Shown here: positions 7,829-16,383 of the stretch, one piece after another
How the letters are laid out: each line of letters begins with the position of its first letter
How positions within the stretch are numbered: position 1 is the first letter of the stretch
Assembly (NCBI GenBank): GCA_019510435.1
Contig: JAEKKJ010000018.1
Location: forward strand, 1-64,000
Direction: 5' to 3'
Length of the DNA stretch: 64,000 nucleotides
Source of the DNA: Caulobacterales bacterium
GTDB lineage: Bacteria > Pseudomonadota > Alphaproteobacteria > Caulobacterales > Caulobacteraceae
Position numbers and translations under genes: made by a program
Notes under the pieces: model-generated
What the model was told of the DNA's origin: nothing
Database searches by the model: none
What the model saw: the letters and a program-made list of their open reading frames with translations, nothing else

Positions 7829-8581
7829 CTACCGCACCAGCTCGTAGAGCCCGTTGATATCGATCCGCACGTCCAGCTCGCCGGGCGCCACCTGGGTGGC
7901 GTCGGCCTTCATCCGCGCCGCCGCGAACTCCGCCATCGGCATGATCGGCCGCGGATAGGAACCGGTCCCCTCGCTGAGGCTCACCAGCCGCCCGATGCGG
8001 TAGCCGGTGGCCTTGGCGTAGAGGTCGGCCTTGGCCGCCAGCGCCTTCACCGCCGCCTCGCGCGCCGCGTTCTCCGCCGCCGTGGGATCTGACAGGCCGA
8101 AGCTGATCCCGTTCACCTGGTTCGCGCCGGCGCCGACGGTGGCGTCCACCGCCGCGCCGAGGCGCTTCAGGTCGCGCACCGTCACCGTCACCTGGTTCGA
8201 GGCCTGGTAGCCGGTCAGCTGCGGCGGCTGGTTCTGGATGTAGTTGTACTGGGCGTTGAGGCTGAGGTTCGAGGTCTGGATGTCGCGCTCGGCGATCCCC
8301 GCCTTCTTCAGGCTGGCCAGCACGGCCGTCATCCGCGATGCGTTGGCCGCCAGCGCCTCGCCGGCGGTCTTGCCGTCGGTCGCCACGCCCAGGTTGATGC
8401 TGGCCATGTCCGGCTGGACCTTGGTCTCGCCATAGGCCGCCAGGTTCAGGGTGGTGGCCCGGAACAGGCTGTCGGCCGCCGGCGCCGGAGAGGGCGCGGG
8501 GGACTGGGCCAGGGCGGCGGGCGCAGCCGCGGCGGTCGCCAGCGCCAGGCCAAGGAAGGCGGCGCGCATCGGGAAGGTCAT
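7829..8581 (-). CDS. SIMPL-domain (DUF541) secreted protein
   Basis: 250 residues from the ATG at 8581, which has a GGAG eight bases upstream (the frame extends to 8611). Signal peptide, then a Pro/Ala linker, then the SIMPL/DUF541 domain: TTLNLAAYGETKVQPDMASI, the QTSNLSLNAQYNY motif, YQASNQVTVTV and a helical VKALAAKADLYAKATGY stretch. Family members such as E. coli YggE are periplasmic or outer-membrane-associated and linked to oxidative stress; the biochemical function is unclear. It converges on the lipoprotein gene with a 6-base gap. Confidence 0.9.
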   Translation of the reverse strand: MTFPMRAAFLGLALATAAAAPAALAQSPAPSPAPAADSLFRATTLNLAAYGETKVQPDMASINLGVATDGKTAGEALAANASRMTAVLASLKKAGIAERDIQTSNLSLNAQYNYIQNQPPQLTGYQASNQVTVTVRDLKRLGAAVDATVGAGANQVNGISFGLSDPTAAENAAREAAVKALAAKADLYAKATGYRIGRLVSLSEGTGSYPRPIMPMAEFAAARMKADATQVAPGELDVRIDINGLYELVR

Positions 8582-8684
8582 CGGGGACTCCGTCCAAAAG
8601 GATGGCCACAAGCGTGACGATCCGCACCTGAACGCAAGCTTTAAGCGCCGTGCAGCCCATGGTAACGCCGCGGGCGCGCTGCAG

Positions 8685-8760
8685 GGGCCTGTAGCTCAAT
8701 GGTTAGAGCCGGCCGCTCATAACGGTCTGGTTGCAGGTTCGAGTCCTGCCGGGCCCACCA
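8685..8760 (+). tRNA. tRNA with CAT anticodon (Met or lysidine-modified Ile2)
   Basis: 76 nt with encoded CCA. The acceptor stem GGGCCTG/CGGGCCC, a D-arm with TAGCTCAATGGTTAGAGC, the anticodon loop CTCATAA and the T-arm GGTTCGAGTCC all fold as a cloverleaf. The wording of the acceptor and anticodon stems resembles bacterial tRNA-Ile2(CAU) more than elongator Met, but this cannot be decided by eye. Its 3' end is the integration site for the elements that follow: the last 17 bases recur downstream at 10019-10035 and the first 12 of those at 9035-9046. Confidence 0.93.
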
Positions 8761-8850
8761 GCGCATTTTCAAGGGCCTGATTTGTCTCAAGTCCCTGGCT
8801 GGAAACAGCTTCTCAGGTCGGACTGTGACACTTTACTGTGCCGCTATGAG
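8744..8850 (+). repeat. att-like direct repeat, copy 1 (tRNA 3' end plus integrase leader)
   Basis: From the tRNA 3' end through the ATGAG of an integrase start. It repeats at 10019-10125 with a constant offset of 1275 bases and no gaps. The two share TCCTGCCGGGCCCACCAGCG, TTTTCAAGGG, AAGTCCCTGGCTGGAAACAG and TGCCGCTATGAGTGAG. This is the arrangement of attL plus the int promoter region of a tRNA-integrating element. Confidence 0.8.
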
Positions 8851-8998
8851 TGAGTTCGACGTGGCGAAGTATCCCGGTCTCTATCGGCGTGACGGTGTCT
8901 GGTATGTGCGGAAAAAGGTCCCCATCCGAGCTACCGATTGGAAGAGAGGTGTGACCAACGGCTGCGACGCCTCATCGGTGTCGGTTCGTCAGAAGTAG
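8846..8998 (+). pseudogene. Truncated integrase N-terminus (DUF6538-like) fused to element right-end DNA
   Basis: A 50-codon frame starting MSEFDVAKYPGLYRRDGVWY. The YPGLYRRDGVWYVRKKVP stretch is the typical N-terminal arm-binding motif of tyrosine integrases that insert at tRNA genes. After about 33 codons the integrase sequence stops and continues into a block (from 8944) that is also present next to the second att-like site at 9928, so the catalytic domain has been lost by deletion or recombination. It starts 85 bases downstream of the tRNA, as such integrases do. Confidence 0.72.
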
Positions 8999-9046
8999 CT
9001 GATTTATCTGGACGATTTGGCGTTGAAGTTGGGCTCCTGCCGGGCC
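8944..9046 (+). repeat. Right-end direct repeat, copy 1
   Basis: 103 bp that recur at 9928-10030 with about seven substitutions and no gaps, beginning GAGAGGTGTGACCAACGG and ending CTCCTGCCGGGCC, the tRNA 3' core. After the core this copy continues AATCCTCTCC instead of CACCAGCGC, which marks the join to a different piece of DNA. Confidence 0.82.
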
Positions 9047-9106
9047 AATCCTCTCCGCTTCAGCTCATTGTTTTCAATGTGTTTCCGCTCGCAGCGGGGT
9101 CGCTGT

Positions 9107-9631
9107 TCACCCGGCCTGCCATATCGGTGGCGCTCTGGGACACTTATCAATGTCCGGATCGATGGACAGCTCCCAGCCTGGAGGGCGGCCCTCTTCGATC
9201 GCCTGGTCGTGCTGCGCGAGGAGCAGCAGGAAGCGTCCAATCGATGACCCTGCCGCCCAATGCGGCGTCTCAAAAAGGTCCTCGTGATCAAAGAAGTAGA
9301 CCGCCGGCCTCTGTTCGCCTGAAGACAAATCCAGGCCGTAGAGGTTCCCGCTTCCGTCAGAGAAGAGCGGGACCGCCTGGGCGGTCAGCAATGCTCTAAG
9401 TGCGCCCTCGCGCCGCCATTCCGGACGCTCGTTCCACTTGGGTAGGATGGCCGCAAAGTCGCCAACGCTTTGCACGCGTTCGCGATAAAGGGCTTCGAGG
9501 TCCGCAGGCATCTGGCCGCCAAGCAGCTCTCGGACTTGTTGCACGATGCCTTCCGACTGATCCTTTGGTAGCCGGCGAAGCGCGCCTTGGGCCTCAAGTA
9601 GACGGCACGCTTCCGAGACCGTGATGTCCAT
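9107..9631 (-). CDS. SUKH/SMI1-KNR4-like protein (candidate immunity protein)
   Basis: 174 residues from the ATG at 9631, which has GGAG upstream (an ATG at 9643 is also possible). The middle holds ALLTAQAVPLFSDGSGNLYG, then LDLSSGEQRPAVYFFDHEDL, and SSIGRFLLLLAQ follows. This 'pI.sDGsGN....dl....g.V.f.dHe' pattern is that of SUKH proteins, many of which are immunity proteins of contact-dependent or secreted toxins. It is cargo inside the tRNA-associated scar between two copies of the right-end repeat. It follows a truncated upstream frame by 14 bp, as immunity genes follow toxin genes. Assignment is by motif only. Confidence 0.62.
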   Translation of the reverse strand: MDITVSEACRLLEAQGALRRLPKDQSEGIVQQVRELLGGQMPADLEALYRERVQSVGDFAAILPKWNERPEWRREGALRALLTAQAVPLFSDGSGNLYGLDLSSGEQRPAVYFFDHEDLFETPHWAAGSSIGRFLLLLAQHDQAIEEGRPPGWELSIDPDIDKCPRAPPIWQAG

Positions 9632-9645
9632 GATCAGCTCCATCG

Positions 9646-9927
9646 TCAGGGTATCGGAGGCGGCCTGGCAACGCCTGCCCTCAAGACATACGGCTCGATT
9701 AGCTTATCCAGTCTCATCGCGTGCGCCGTTACCTCCGCCTGGGTTGGCGTCCGGCCCGCCAGGGCGCGCACGAACTCAGCCTCGGCCCGACTGGCGATGA
9801 CATGCGCTTCCCGCATCAGAGGGACTAGGTTGGCGAGGCGGTTTGGGTCAGCACGGAAGAGGTGCGCAAAGCGAAGGGCCACACGGTGATGCACCTCGCC
9901 CGCGACCTCGTGAGGTAAGGCCTGGAT
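9646..9927 (-). pseudogene. C-terminal remnant of an unknown gene upstream of the SUKH-like gene
   Basis: The frame remains open from the stop at 9646 back through the repeat copy at 9928-10030 to about 10047, but only the part up to 9927 is unique sequence. It encodes a helical stretch (HRVALRFAHLFRADPNRLAN, then LVPLMREAHVIASRAEAEFV) of no family I recognise. The 5' end is cut by the repeat junction, so it is probably the tail of a larger gene, possibly the toxin matching the SUKH-like protein (inference from order only). Confidence 0.45.
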
Positions 9928-10030
9928 GAGAGGTGTGACCAACGGCTGCGACGCCTCATCGGTGTCGGTCCGTCTGAAGTAGCTGATTTCTCTAGACGAT
10001 CTGTCGCTGAAGTTGGGCTCCTGCCGGGCC
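9928..10030 (+). repeat. Right-end direct repeat, copy 2
   Basis: Matches 8944-9046 over its full 103 bases at offset 984. Here the terminal tRNA-like core continues into CACCAGCGC and then into the second copy of the integrase leader, so this copy joins the second att-like site. Confidence 0.82.
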
Positions 10031-10125
10031 CACCAGCGCGTTTTCAAGGGGCGGATTTACCTTAAGTCCCTGGCTGGAAACAGCTTCTCAAGTCGGACTG
10101 TGACACATCATCGTGCCGCTATGAG
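10019..10125 (+). repeat. att-like direct repeat, copy 2 (tRNA 3' end duplicate)
   Basis: Carries the last 17 bases of the tRNA, TCCTGCCGGGCCCACCA, without the rest of the tRNA, followed by the same leader seen after the genuine tRNA. It marks the far end of one integrated segment and the near end of another. Confidence 0.8.
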
Positions 10126-10219
10126 TGAGCGTGAGTTGGCAAAGCACCCCGGATTGGTTCGCCGCGACGGCGGTGTTTGGTACGTGAGGAAGAGCGCCCA
10201 ACGCTTGTCCTTGGTCTGA
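10121..10219 (+). pseudogene. Second truncated integrase N-terminus
   Basis: A 32-codon frame, MSERELAKHPGLVRRDGGVW then YVRKSAQRLSLV. Up to VWYVRK it is clearly related to the fragment at 8846-8998 and then ends. Only the arm-binding motif remains. The stop is 5 bases from the stop of the converging histidine kinase, so the element was deleted right up to resident chromosomal DNA. Confidence 0.7.
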
Positions 10220-10224
10220 AGAGG

Positions 10225-13200
10225 CTAGCGACCTACGGCGCTTCGGATGGCGGCTCGGGACGTGGCGGGCGCCGTACCGCGACGGGTCGCGGTGAACTCA
10301 GCGATCTTGGCGAGCAGGACGGCGGGCTGCACCGGCTTGGAAAGGTAGTCGCTCATGCCCGCGCCAAGGTAGGTTTCTTCGGCCCCTGACATCGCATTGG
10401 CGGTCAAGGCGATGATCGGCACCTCGCGCTCCGGGCCCGCCAGCGCGCGGATCTGGCGCGTCGCCTCCACGCCATCGAGTTCGGGCATCTGAACGTCCAT
10501 CAGCACAAGATCGATGCCGCCCTGCCTGACCGCCTCGACCGCTTGAACGCCGTTGCTGACCGTCACCAAGGCGCACCCCGTTTGGGCCAGGACGGCCTGC
10601 ATGAAGACCTGGTTCACCGGGTGATCCTCGGCGAGCAGAATGGTCAGATCGGTCATGTCCGACTGATCGCGCGGCTCGGGGCCAGCCTGGGCCTCGAAGT
10701 CTTCGTCGATGGCGGGGGCCAGGGGTATTTCGAACCAGAAGGTCGAGCCCGCTCCGACCTCGCTCCACGCGCCGATCTCTCCGCCCATCAGCTCGGAGAG
10801 CTTCCTGCTGATCGCCAGGCCCAGGCCGGTGCCGCCATACCGACGGGTGATCGAACTGTCCGCCTGGCTGAAATTCTGGAAGAGGCGCGAGCGCGCTTCC
10901 TCGGTCATGCCGATGCCGGTGTCGGTCACCTCGAAGCGGATCCGTCGTACGCCGTCGGCCGGCTCGCCGGTCTCGGCAGGCGTCCCGAACGCCTTGATCG
11001 CGACAGATCCTTCGTCGGTGAATTTGATAGCGTTGCCGATCAGGTTCATCAGGATCTGGCGAATGCGCGTGGGATCGCCGCTGTAGGCCCCTCGCACCGC
11101 CGGCTCGATCTGAACGTCGAGGCCGATCTCCTTTTCCTGCGCCCGCGGGGCCAACAAGGCCGTCGAACTTTCGATCAAGTCCGTCAGGTTGAAATCGATC
11201 GTCTCGATATCGACCCTGCCGCTCTCGAGCTTCGAGATGTCCAGTATGTCGTTCAGGATGTGCAGCAGATCTCGACCTGAATTCTGCACGATTTCCGCGT
11301 ACTTTTGCTGTTCGGGCTGGAGCGGCGTCTTGAGCAGCATGCCGGTCATACCCAGAATACCGTTCATTGGCGTTCGGATCTCGTGGCTCATATTGGCCAG
11401 GAAGTCCGACTTGAGTTGCGTCGCGGTCTCCGCCGCGACCCGCGCCCGCGTCAGCTCCACGGCCTGCTCGCGCAGGGCCTCCGTCCGCTCATCCACCAGT
11501 TGCTCCAACGCCCGTTGGCGTTGGCGCAGGACCGCGGTGCGGACTTGAATCAGCGCGAGCACCGCCGCGACCGCCGCCAAGGCAAGGAGCAACCGGAACC
11601 AGAGGCTCTGATGCCAGGCCGGGACGACGTGGATCGGCAGGCTGGCTTCCTTGGCGCTCCAGACACCATCCCGGTTCGTGCCTCGAATCCGCAGCGTGTA
11701 GCGACCCGGCGGCAGGTTGGCGTAGCTGGCGACCCGGTCGGTCGCGTCCGTGTAGGTCCAGGCCTTATCGTAGCCCTCCAGTCGATAGGCGTAGCGATTG
11801 CGCTCCGGCGCCGAATAATCCAGGGCCGAAAACTCGACCGAAAGGGTGCGATCCTCCGGCGAGACGGCCAGCGGCGTGGGCGAGCCGGACAGGTGATTGA
11901 ACAGCGCCAGCGGCAGATGCCGCGCGCCCAAGCGTATGTCGGTGATGACGAGCGGCGGGCGCTGAACCCAGGGCGTGAGCCGATCGGGCCGCACCACCGT
12001 AAGGCCGCCGATGCCGCCGAAGAGCAGCTCTCCGGCTTCGGTCGTCGCGCCGGAGTTGGTCCAGTAGGTGGAGATATCGACGCCCTGCGGTCGCTGCAGG
12101 CTGCGGACGGCCAGACTGTTCGGGTCGATAACCGCCAGGCCGCCATCGGTGCTGACCCAGATGGCGCCGTGAGCGTCTTCCAGGAGCTTGTCGACGTCGA
12201 GGTGGGGCAGGCCTTCCCGCAGGCCCAGGCGGTGGAAACGCCAACCCCCGTCGGCGTCGCGCCCGGTCATCAACTGGACGCCGCCGCCTTGGGTCGAGAC
12301 CCAAAGGCGTCGGCGCCGATCCACGAGAATCGACGACAGGTAGCCCGGCGCCAATCGGGTCGGATCCGCCGCGTCGGTCGACACCCGTTCCGTCGCGCCC
12401 GAGACGGTGTCCACACGGGCGAGACCGGCGCGCGTGCCCACCCACAGCGCTGTGCCCGCACCGCGCGCGAGGGCGGTCACCCCTGAATCACCCAACTGGC
12501 TGGCCGCCACATGACGTGGGCGCAGACTCCCATTGGCGGGGTGCAGATCGACGCCCCAAACACCATCCAGGCCGCCCACCCACAAGACGCCGCCGTCCGA
12601 CCATAAGGCCCAGACCGCCGAAGTCGGGCTCCGCCCCGGCACGGTCAGCCGCCGCACGTCGCGCCCGTCGCTTCGATAGAGGCCCAGGTGAGTTCCGATG
12701 TAGACCTCGCCACCGGGTCCCGCAGCCATCGCCAGGACCCGCGCCTTGGGCAGCGCGGTCGTGGGATGCGCCGGGTCGGGGCTCAACCGGCTCACACGCC
12801 CAAGCACGGGGTCCACGACGTCGATGCCGCCATCGCCCGTGCTCAGCCAGACCCGGCCGCCGCGCACCGGCTGGACGATGGGCACGTCCGGGTTGCTGAT
12901 GCCGTTGGGCCGTCCGACGCCGCCAAGCCAGGTCACCACCGCTTGTTGTTGCGGGTCGTGCTGGCTGATGAGCAAGTTATGGGCGACCCAAACGATGCCG
13001 CTGCGGTCTCGAAACAGCGCCAGGACGTTGTTTTCGGCGAGGCTCGTACCAACGTCGGATTGGTGGCGGATGCGCCTTGTCAGGCCGCTGCGGGTATCGA
13101 CGACAACGATGCCGTTGGCCCATGTGCCCAGCCACACCTCGCCGGGCCGCGCTTCGACGATCGAATCGACGCGATCGCTTTGCAGGTCTGAGCCCCCATC

Positions 13201-13995
13201 GCTTTCGCGGACCGCCCGAGCGCTCGTAGCGCCCGGATCGATCGTAAAGACGCCATAGCCATGGGTTCCGATCCAGACGCGACCGGCGCTGTCGCGAAAC
13301 AGCCGGACCACGCTCGGCCTTGAACCCGCCTTGGTCTTCAGCGGGACCGCGACAAAGGCGGACCTGTCGTTCTTGCGGCGTAGGAGGCCCTGCTCGGTGC
13401 CGACCAAGAGGCCGCCGGCCGGATCGGCCAGCAGCGTCTGGACGCCGCCTTCCGGCAGTCCCGGCGAGGCGTCCCGCCGGATGACATCGTCGGCGTCCAG
13501 GTGATCGAGCCCCAGGCCCGTGCCGATCCACAAGCCGCCCCGTCCATCGTCGGCCAACGCGTTGACTGCGGGCTTGCTCGCACCGGAGGGGCTCGTGGAG
13601 TAGGTGAAGAACCTGTCCTGGGCCGCATCGTAACGCGCCAGGCCGCCGGAAAGGCCGCCGATCCACAACCGGCCGCGGCCATCGACGTGCAGGCTCTTGA
13701 TGTGGCTGCTCGGCAGGGAACCGGCCGTTTTCGGGTCGGAGCTGTACCGGCGAAAATGATAGCCGTCCCAGCGGGTCAGTCCGTCTTGGCCGCCGATCCA
13801 GAGAAAGCCGTCGGCGTCCTGCGCAAACGTGGTTGCAGACCTCGCCTCGGGCTCGGTGTGGTGTACGAACGGCGTGTCCTGCAGACCGGTCCACCGCGGC
13901 GCCTGGGCCGCCGCGTCTGCGGCCCCCGTTGCGGCAAGCCACAGGGCGACCACGAGGCCGCAGAAGGACAGGCTGCGCGACGCGAAGACGGCCAT
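10225..13995 (-). CDS. Hybrid sensor histidine kinase with periplasmic two-component-regulator propellers
   Basis: 1256 residues. After the signal sequence (about 1-30) come many Reg_prop blades (repeats of GxLWIGT, as in [19 protein letters not shown]) forming one or two beta-propellers to about residue 690. A Y_Y_Y domain (about 720-800, [20 protein letters not shown]), one membrane helix (about 803-825) and a coiled coil follow. Then come HisKA with the phospho-His in [12 protein letters not shown] (near residue 871), HATPase_c ([24 protein letters not shown]) and a receiver domain with the phospho-Asp in [13 protein letters not shown] (near 1167). The layout matches HTCS sensors of polysaccharide fragments but lacks the AraC domain, so output must go through another protein. 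Its neighbourhood with the sugar locus suggests a glycan signal (inference). Confidence 0.93.
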   Translation of the reverse strand: MAVFASRSLSFCGLVVALWLAATGAADAAAQAPRWTGLQDTPFVHHTEPEARSATTFAQDADGFLWIGGQDGLTRWDGYHFRRYSSDPKTAGSLPSSHIKSLHVDGRGRLWIGGLSGGLARYDAAQDRFFTYSTSPSGASKPAVNALADDGRGGLWIGTGLGLDHLDADDVIRRDASPGLPEGGVQTLLADPAGGLLVGTEQGLLRRKNDRSAFVAVPLKTKAGSRPSVVRLFRDSAGRVWIGTHGYGVFTIDPGATSARAVRESDGGSDLQSDRVDSIVEARPGEVWLGTWANGIVVVDTRSGLTRRIRHQSDVGTSLAENNVLALFRDRSGIVWVAHNLLISQHDPQQQAVVTWLGGVGRPNGISNPDVPIVQPVRGGRVWLSTGDGGIDVVDPVLGRVSRLSPDPAHPTTALPKARVLAMAAGPGGEVYIGTHLGLYRSDGRDVRRLTVPGRSPTSAVWALWSDGGVLWVGGLDGVWGVDLHPANGSLRPRHVAASQLGDSGVTALARGAGTALWVGTRAGLARVDTVSGATERVSTDAADPTRLAPGYLSSILVDRRRRLWVSTQGGGVQLMTGRDADGGWRFHRLGLREGLPHLDVDKLLEDAHGAIWVSTDGGLAVIDPNSLAVRSLQRPQGVDISTYWTNSGATTEAGELLFGGIGGLTVVRPDRLTPWVQRPPLVITDIRLGARHLPLALFNHLSGSPTPLAVSPEDRTLSVEFSALDYSAPERNRYAYRLEGYDKAWTYTDATDRVASYANLPPGRYTLRIRGTNRDGVWSAKEASLPIHVVPAWHQSLWFRLLLALAAVAAVLALIQVRTAVLRQRQRALEQLVDERTEALREQAVELTRARVAAETATQLKSDFLANMSHEIRTPMNGILGMTGMLLKTPLQPEQQKYAEIVQNSGRDLLHILNDILDISKLESGRVDIETIDFNLTDLIESSTALLAPRAQEKEIGLDVQIEPAVRGAYSGDPTRIRQILMNLIGNAIKFTDEGSVAIKAFGTPAETGEPADGVRRIRFEVTDTGIGMTEEARSRLFQNFSQADSSITRRYGGTGLGLAISRKLSELMGGEIGAWSEVGAGSTFWFEIPLAPAIDEDFEAQAGPEPRDQSDMTDLTILLAEDHPVNQVFMQAVLAQTGCALVTVSNGVQAVEAVRQGGIDLVLMDVQMPELDGVEATRQIRALAGPEREVPIIALTANAMSGAEETYLGAGMSDYLSKPVQPAVLLAKIAEFTATRRGTAPATSRAAIRSAVGR

Positions 13996-14280
13996 CGCAC
14001 CTCTCGCAGCGATCCCACTCGAAACCGAAATCGACCCGTCCTCCCGGCGCTCGAGCTAGGGCTCAGCACAACCGCACGCCTGCGCCTTGTCGCCTTGGCT
14101 CGGATACCGGATCCAGTCTTGCATCCCGGCCTTAACGAACATCCGGCCTGGGTCGAAATGTCGCTCGCCCATGTCTCGGTCTGATCGTCGGCCTTTGCTT
14201 GGCGCGTCTCCGACATTGCGGGACTCGCGGGCGCCATATCGGCAAAGGCGGTGGCAGGCGGTCGTTTCCGCGGCCGGCTT

Positions 14281-15450
14281 TCAGGCGTGGGCGGTCTTCC
14301 AGTCTCGGCGGATCTTCTTGGCCAGGCTCCACTTATGGACCTCGGTCGGGCCGTCGTAGATTCGGAAGGCGCGAACTTCCCGGAACACCTGCTCGACGAT
14401 GGTGTGGTCCGAGACGCCGGCGCCACCCATGACCTGCACGCAGCGGTCGGCGATGCGCATCAGGGCCTCCGACACCGCAACCTTGGCCATCGAGCTCTCG
14501 ACCGTCCCGAGCGAGCCGGTGTCGAGCACGCCGGCGCACCACTCGATCATCAGCTGGGCCTGTTTCAGGTCGATCAGGTTGTCGGCCAGCATGAAGCCGA
14601 CGCCCTCGTGGTCGATCAGCTTCTGGCCGAAGGCCTCGCGGCGGTTGGCGTAGTCGGTGGCGATCTCGTGCGCCCGCTCGCAGCAGCCGTGCCAGCGCAT
14701 GCAGTGCGACAGGCGCGCGGGCGACAACCGGATCTGGGCGTAGCGGAAGCCCTCGCCGGGCTTGCCCAGCATCTGGTCGGCGGGGACGCGTAGGTCGTCA
14801 AGCATCACGGTCGAGTGGCCGCCGGGCATGGAGCTGTCGATCGTGTTCGGCACGTGCTCGATGCGGATCGCAGGATCGGGAAGGTCGACGAGGAACATGC
14901 TCGCGCCTTCCGCCGCTTTCGCCATGACGATCCCGACGCTGGCGCCGTCAGCGCCCGTGATGAAGGTCTTGCGGCCGGTGATGACCCAGTGATTGCCGTC
15001 CGGCCTGCAGGTGGTCTTCATCATCGAGGGATCGGAGCCGGCCCCGCCCTCGCTTGCCGGTTCTGTCATGAAGAAGGCGGAGCGGGCGCGGCCCTCGACC
15101 AGGGGCTTGAGGAAGCGCGCCTTCAATTCCGGGCTGCCAACCTTGGACAGCAGGTACATGTTGCCCTCGTCGGGCGCCATGGTGTTGCAGGCCAGCGGGC
15201 CCAGCGGCGAGAGGCCCGACTTCTGCAGCACAAAGGCCGTCTCCAGCTGGGTAAGGTGCTCGCCGTTCTCCAGCACGTGAGGCGTCAGGACCTTGGCCTC
15301 GCGAGCCCGGTCACGCATCTCGTAGACCAGATCGTCCAGGGGCGCCCCGTGGTGGTCGCGGCGGGGATCCTTCTCGTAGGGGATCACGATCTGACGCACG
15401 AAGTCTTCCACGCGTGCGCCGATTTCGAGGGCGCGAGGGGAGGGGCTCAT
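14281..15450 (-). CDS. Acyl-CoA dehydrogenase (FadE2-like)
   Basis: 389 residues from the ATG at 15450; the frame runs back to 15597 but the added residues do not resemble the family. FAD-dependent oxidation of an acyl-CoA to the 2,3-enoyl-CoA. Seen are ACAD motifs FFMTEPASEGGAGSDPSMMK, NHWVITGRKTFITGA, YANRREAFGQKLIDHEGVGF and the C-terminal VMGGAGVSDHTIVEQVFREV with AFRIYDGPTEVHKWSLAKKI. This ending is typical of the FadE2/cd01155 group, which act on medium or branched acyl-CoAs. Monocistronic and divergent from the aldolase gene. Confidence 0.92.
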   Translation of the reverse strand: MSPSPRALEIGARVEDFVRQIVIPYEKDPRRDHHGAPLDDLVYEMRDRAREAKVLTPHVLENGEHLTQLETAFVLQKSGLSPLGPLACNTMAPDEGNMYLLSKVGSPELKARFLKPLVEGRARSAFFMTEPASEGGAGSDPSMMKTTCRPDGNHWVITGRKTFITGADGASVGIVMAKAAEGASMFLVDLPDPAIRIEHVPNTIDSSMPGGHSTVMLDDLRVPADQMLGKPGEGFRYAQIRLSPARLSHCMRWHGCCERAHEIATDYANRREAFGQKLIDHEGVGFMLADNLIDLKQAQLMIEWCAGVLDTGSLGTVESSMAKVAVSEALMRIADRCVQVMGGAGVSDHTIVEQVFREVRAFRIYDGPTEVHKWSLAKKIRRDWKTAHA

Positions 15451-15721
15451 CAGATGGTTCCAATGCTTGTGACGCTGAGCAGGGGTCGTACAAGGCGGCC
15501 GGGAAGGCGCAAGCCGCAAGCAGCACGGGGCCGCGTGTCCCTGCCGCAAGGACAGGGGCCGAACGCCTGACCGTCCCAAGCGATCGTCGGCGGCCAAGTC
15601 AGCGGCTGTCTGCTTCCCGTCCGAACCCCAAGGTCCGCTGAGGAGACCCGCCGAACTTGTCGTGCGCCGTTGGATCGGCGATGTCGCTACAGCGTGGACG
15701 AGACTTAGCTGGAGAGCCCCG

Positions 15722-16375
15722 ATGCCGCCGACGTCCGAACTGTCCGCGCGGCAGGAGTTGGTGCGGGCCTATCGCCAGGTCGTGGATCTGGGACTGACCG
15801 AGCTCTCGTCCGGGAACCTCAGCGTGCGCCACGGGGAAGGCATGCTGATCTCGCCGACCGGCGCCAGCGGCGAGAGCATCAGCGAGGACAGCCTCGTCTA
15901 CGTGGCGCCCGACGGCGCCTGGGAAGCCGGTCAGCGGCCGTCGAGCGAGTGGCAGCTGCACGCTCGCATCTACCGGAGCCACCCGGGAACCAACGCGGTG
16001 GTGCACACCCACTCCGACTACTGCGTGGCAGTCGCCTGCCATTGCAAGCCGCTGCCGGGCTTCCACTACATGGTGGGGGCGTTCGGCGGCGACGACGTGC
16101 CATGCGTGCCCTATTCCACCTTCGGCAGTGAAACCCTGGCCCGTGATGTGGCCGATGCCCTCCAAGACCGTAGTGCGTGCCTGATGGCCAACCACGGCGG
16201 GACCGCGCGCGGCCGCAGCCTCGCAGCCGCCGTCAACCTGGCGCACCGGCTGGAGATTTCCTGCCGCCACTATGTGCTGTCGCGGGCCCTGGGCGAGCCG
16301 CGGCGTCTGACGCCCGAGGAATGGGCGGACTTCCACAGGCGCACCGGAAACACCGGCTACGGCCGTTCGGCGTGA
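15722..16375 (+). CDS. Class II aldolase/adducin family protein
   Basis: 217 residues from the ATG at 15722 (GGAG eight bases upstream). A zinc-dependent aldolase fold of the L-fuculose/rhamnulose phosphate aldolase group: GLTELSSGNLSVRHGEGMLI with the GNxS phosphate loop, SPTGASGESI, the EWQLHARIY acid, and zinc ligands in VVHTHSDYCVAVA with the distal His in CLMANHGGTARG. It would cleave a sugar-1-phosphate, or epimerise or decarboxylate a related sugar acid. It sits 8 bp before a PfkB-family kinase, which could supply the phosphorylated substrate, so the two form a kinase-aldolase pair. Confidence 0.88.
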   Translation: MPPTSELSARQELVRAYRQVVDLGLTELSSGNLSVRHGEGMLISPTGASGESISEDSLVYVAPDGAWEAGQRPSSEWQLHARIYRSHPGTNAVVHTHSDYCVAVACHCKPLPGFHYMVGAFGGDDVPCVPYSTFGSETLARDVADALQDRSACLMANHGGTARGRSLAAAVNLAHRLEISCRHYVLSRALGEPRRLTPEEWADFHRRTGNTGYGRSA

Positions 16376-16383
16376 GGGAACCC

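Noticed and set aside
8451-8780. A frame crossing the tRNA and ending PVAQWLEPAAHNGLVAGSSP
   Set aside because: This peptide is the well-known false translation of a tRNA gene; it is not a protein.
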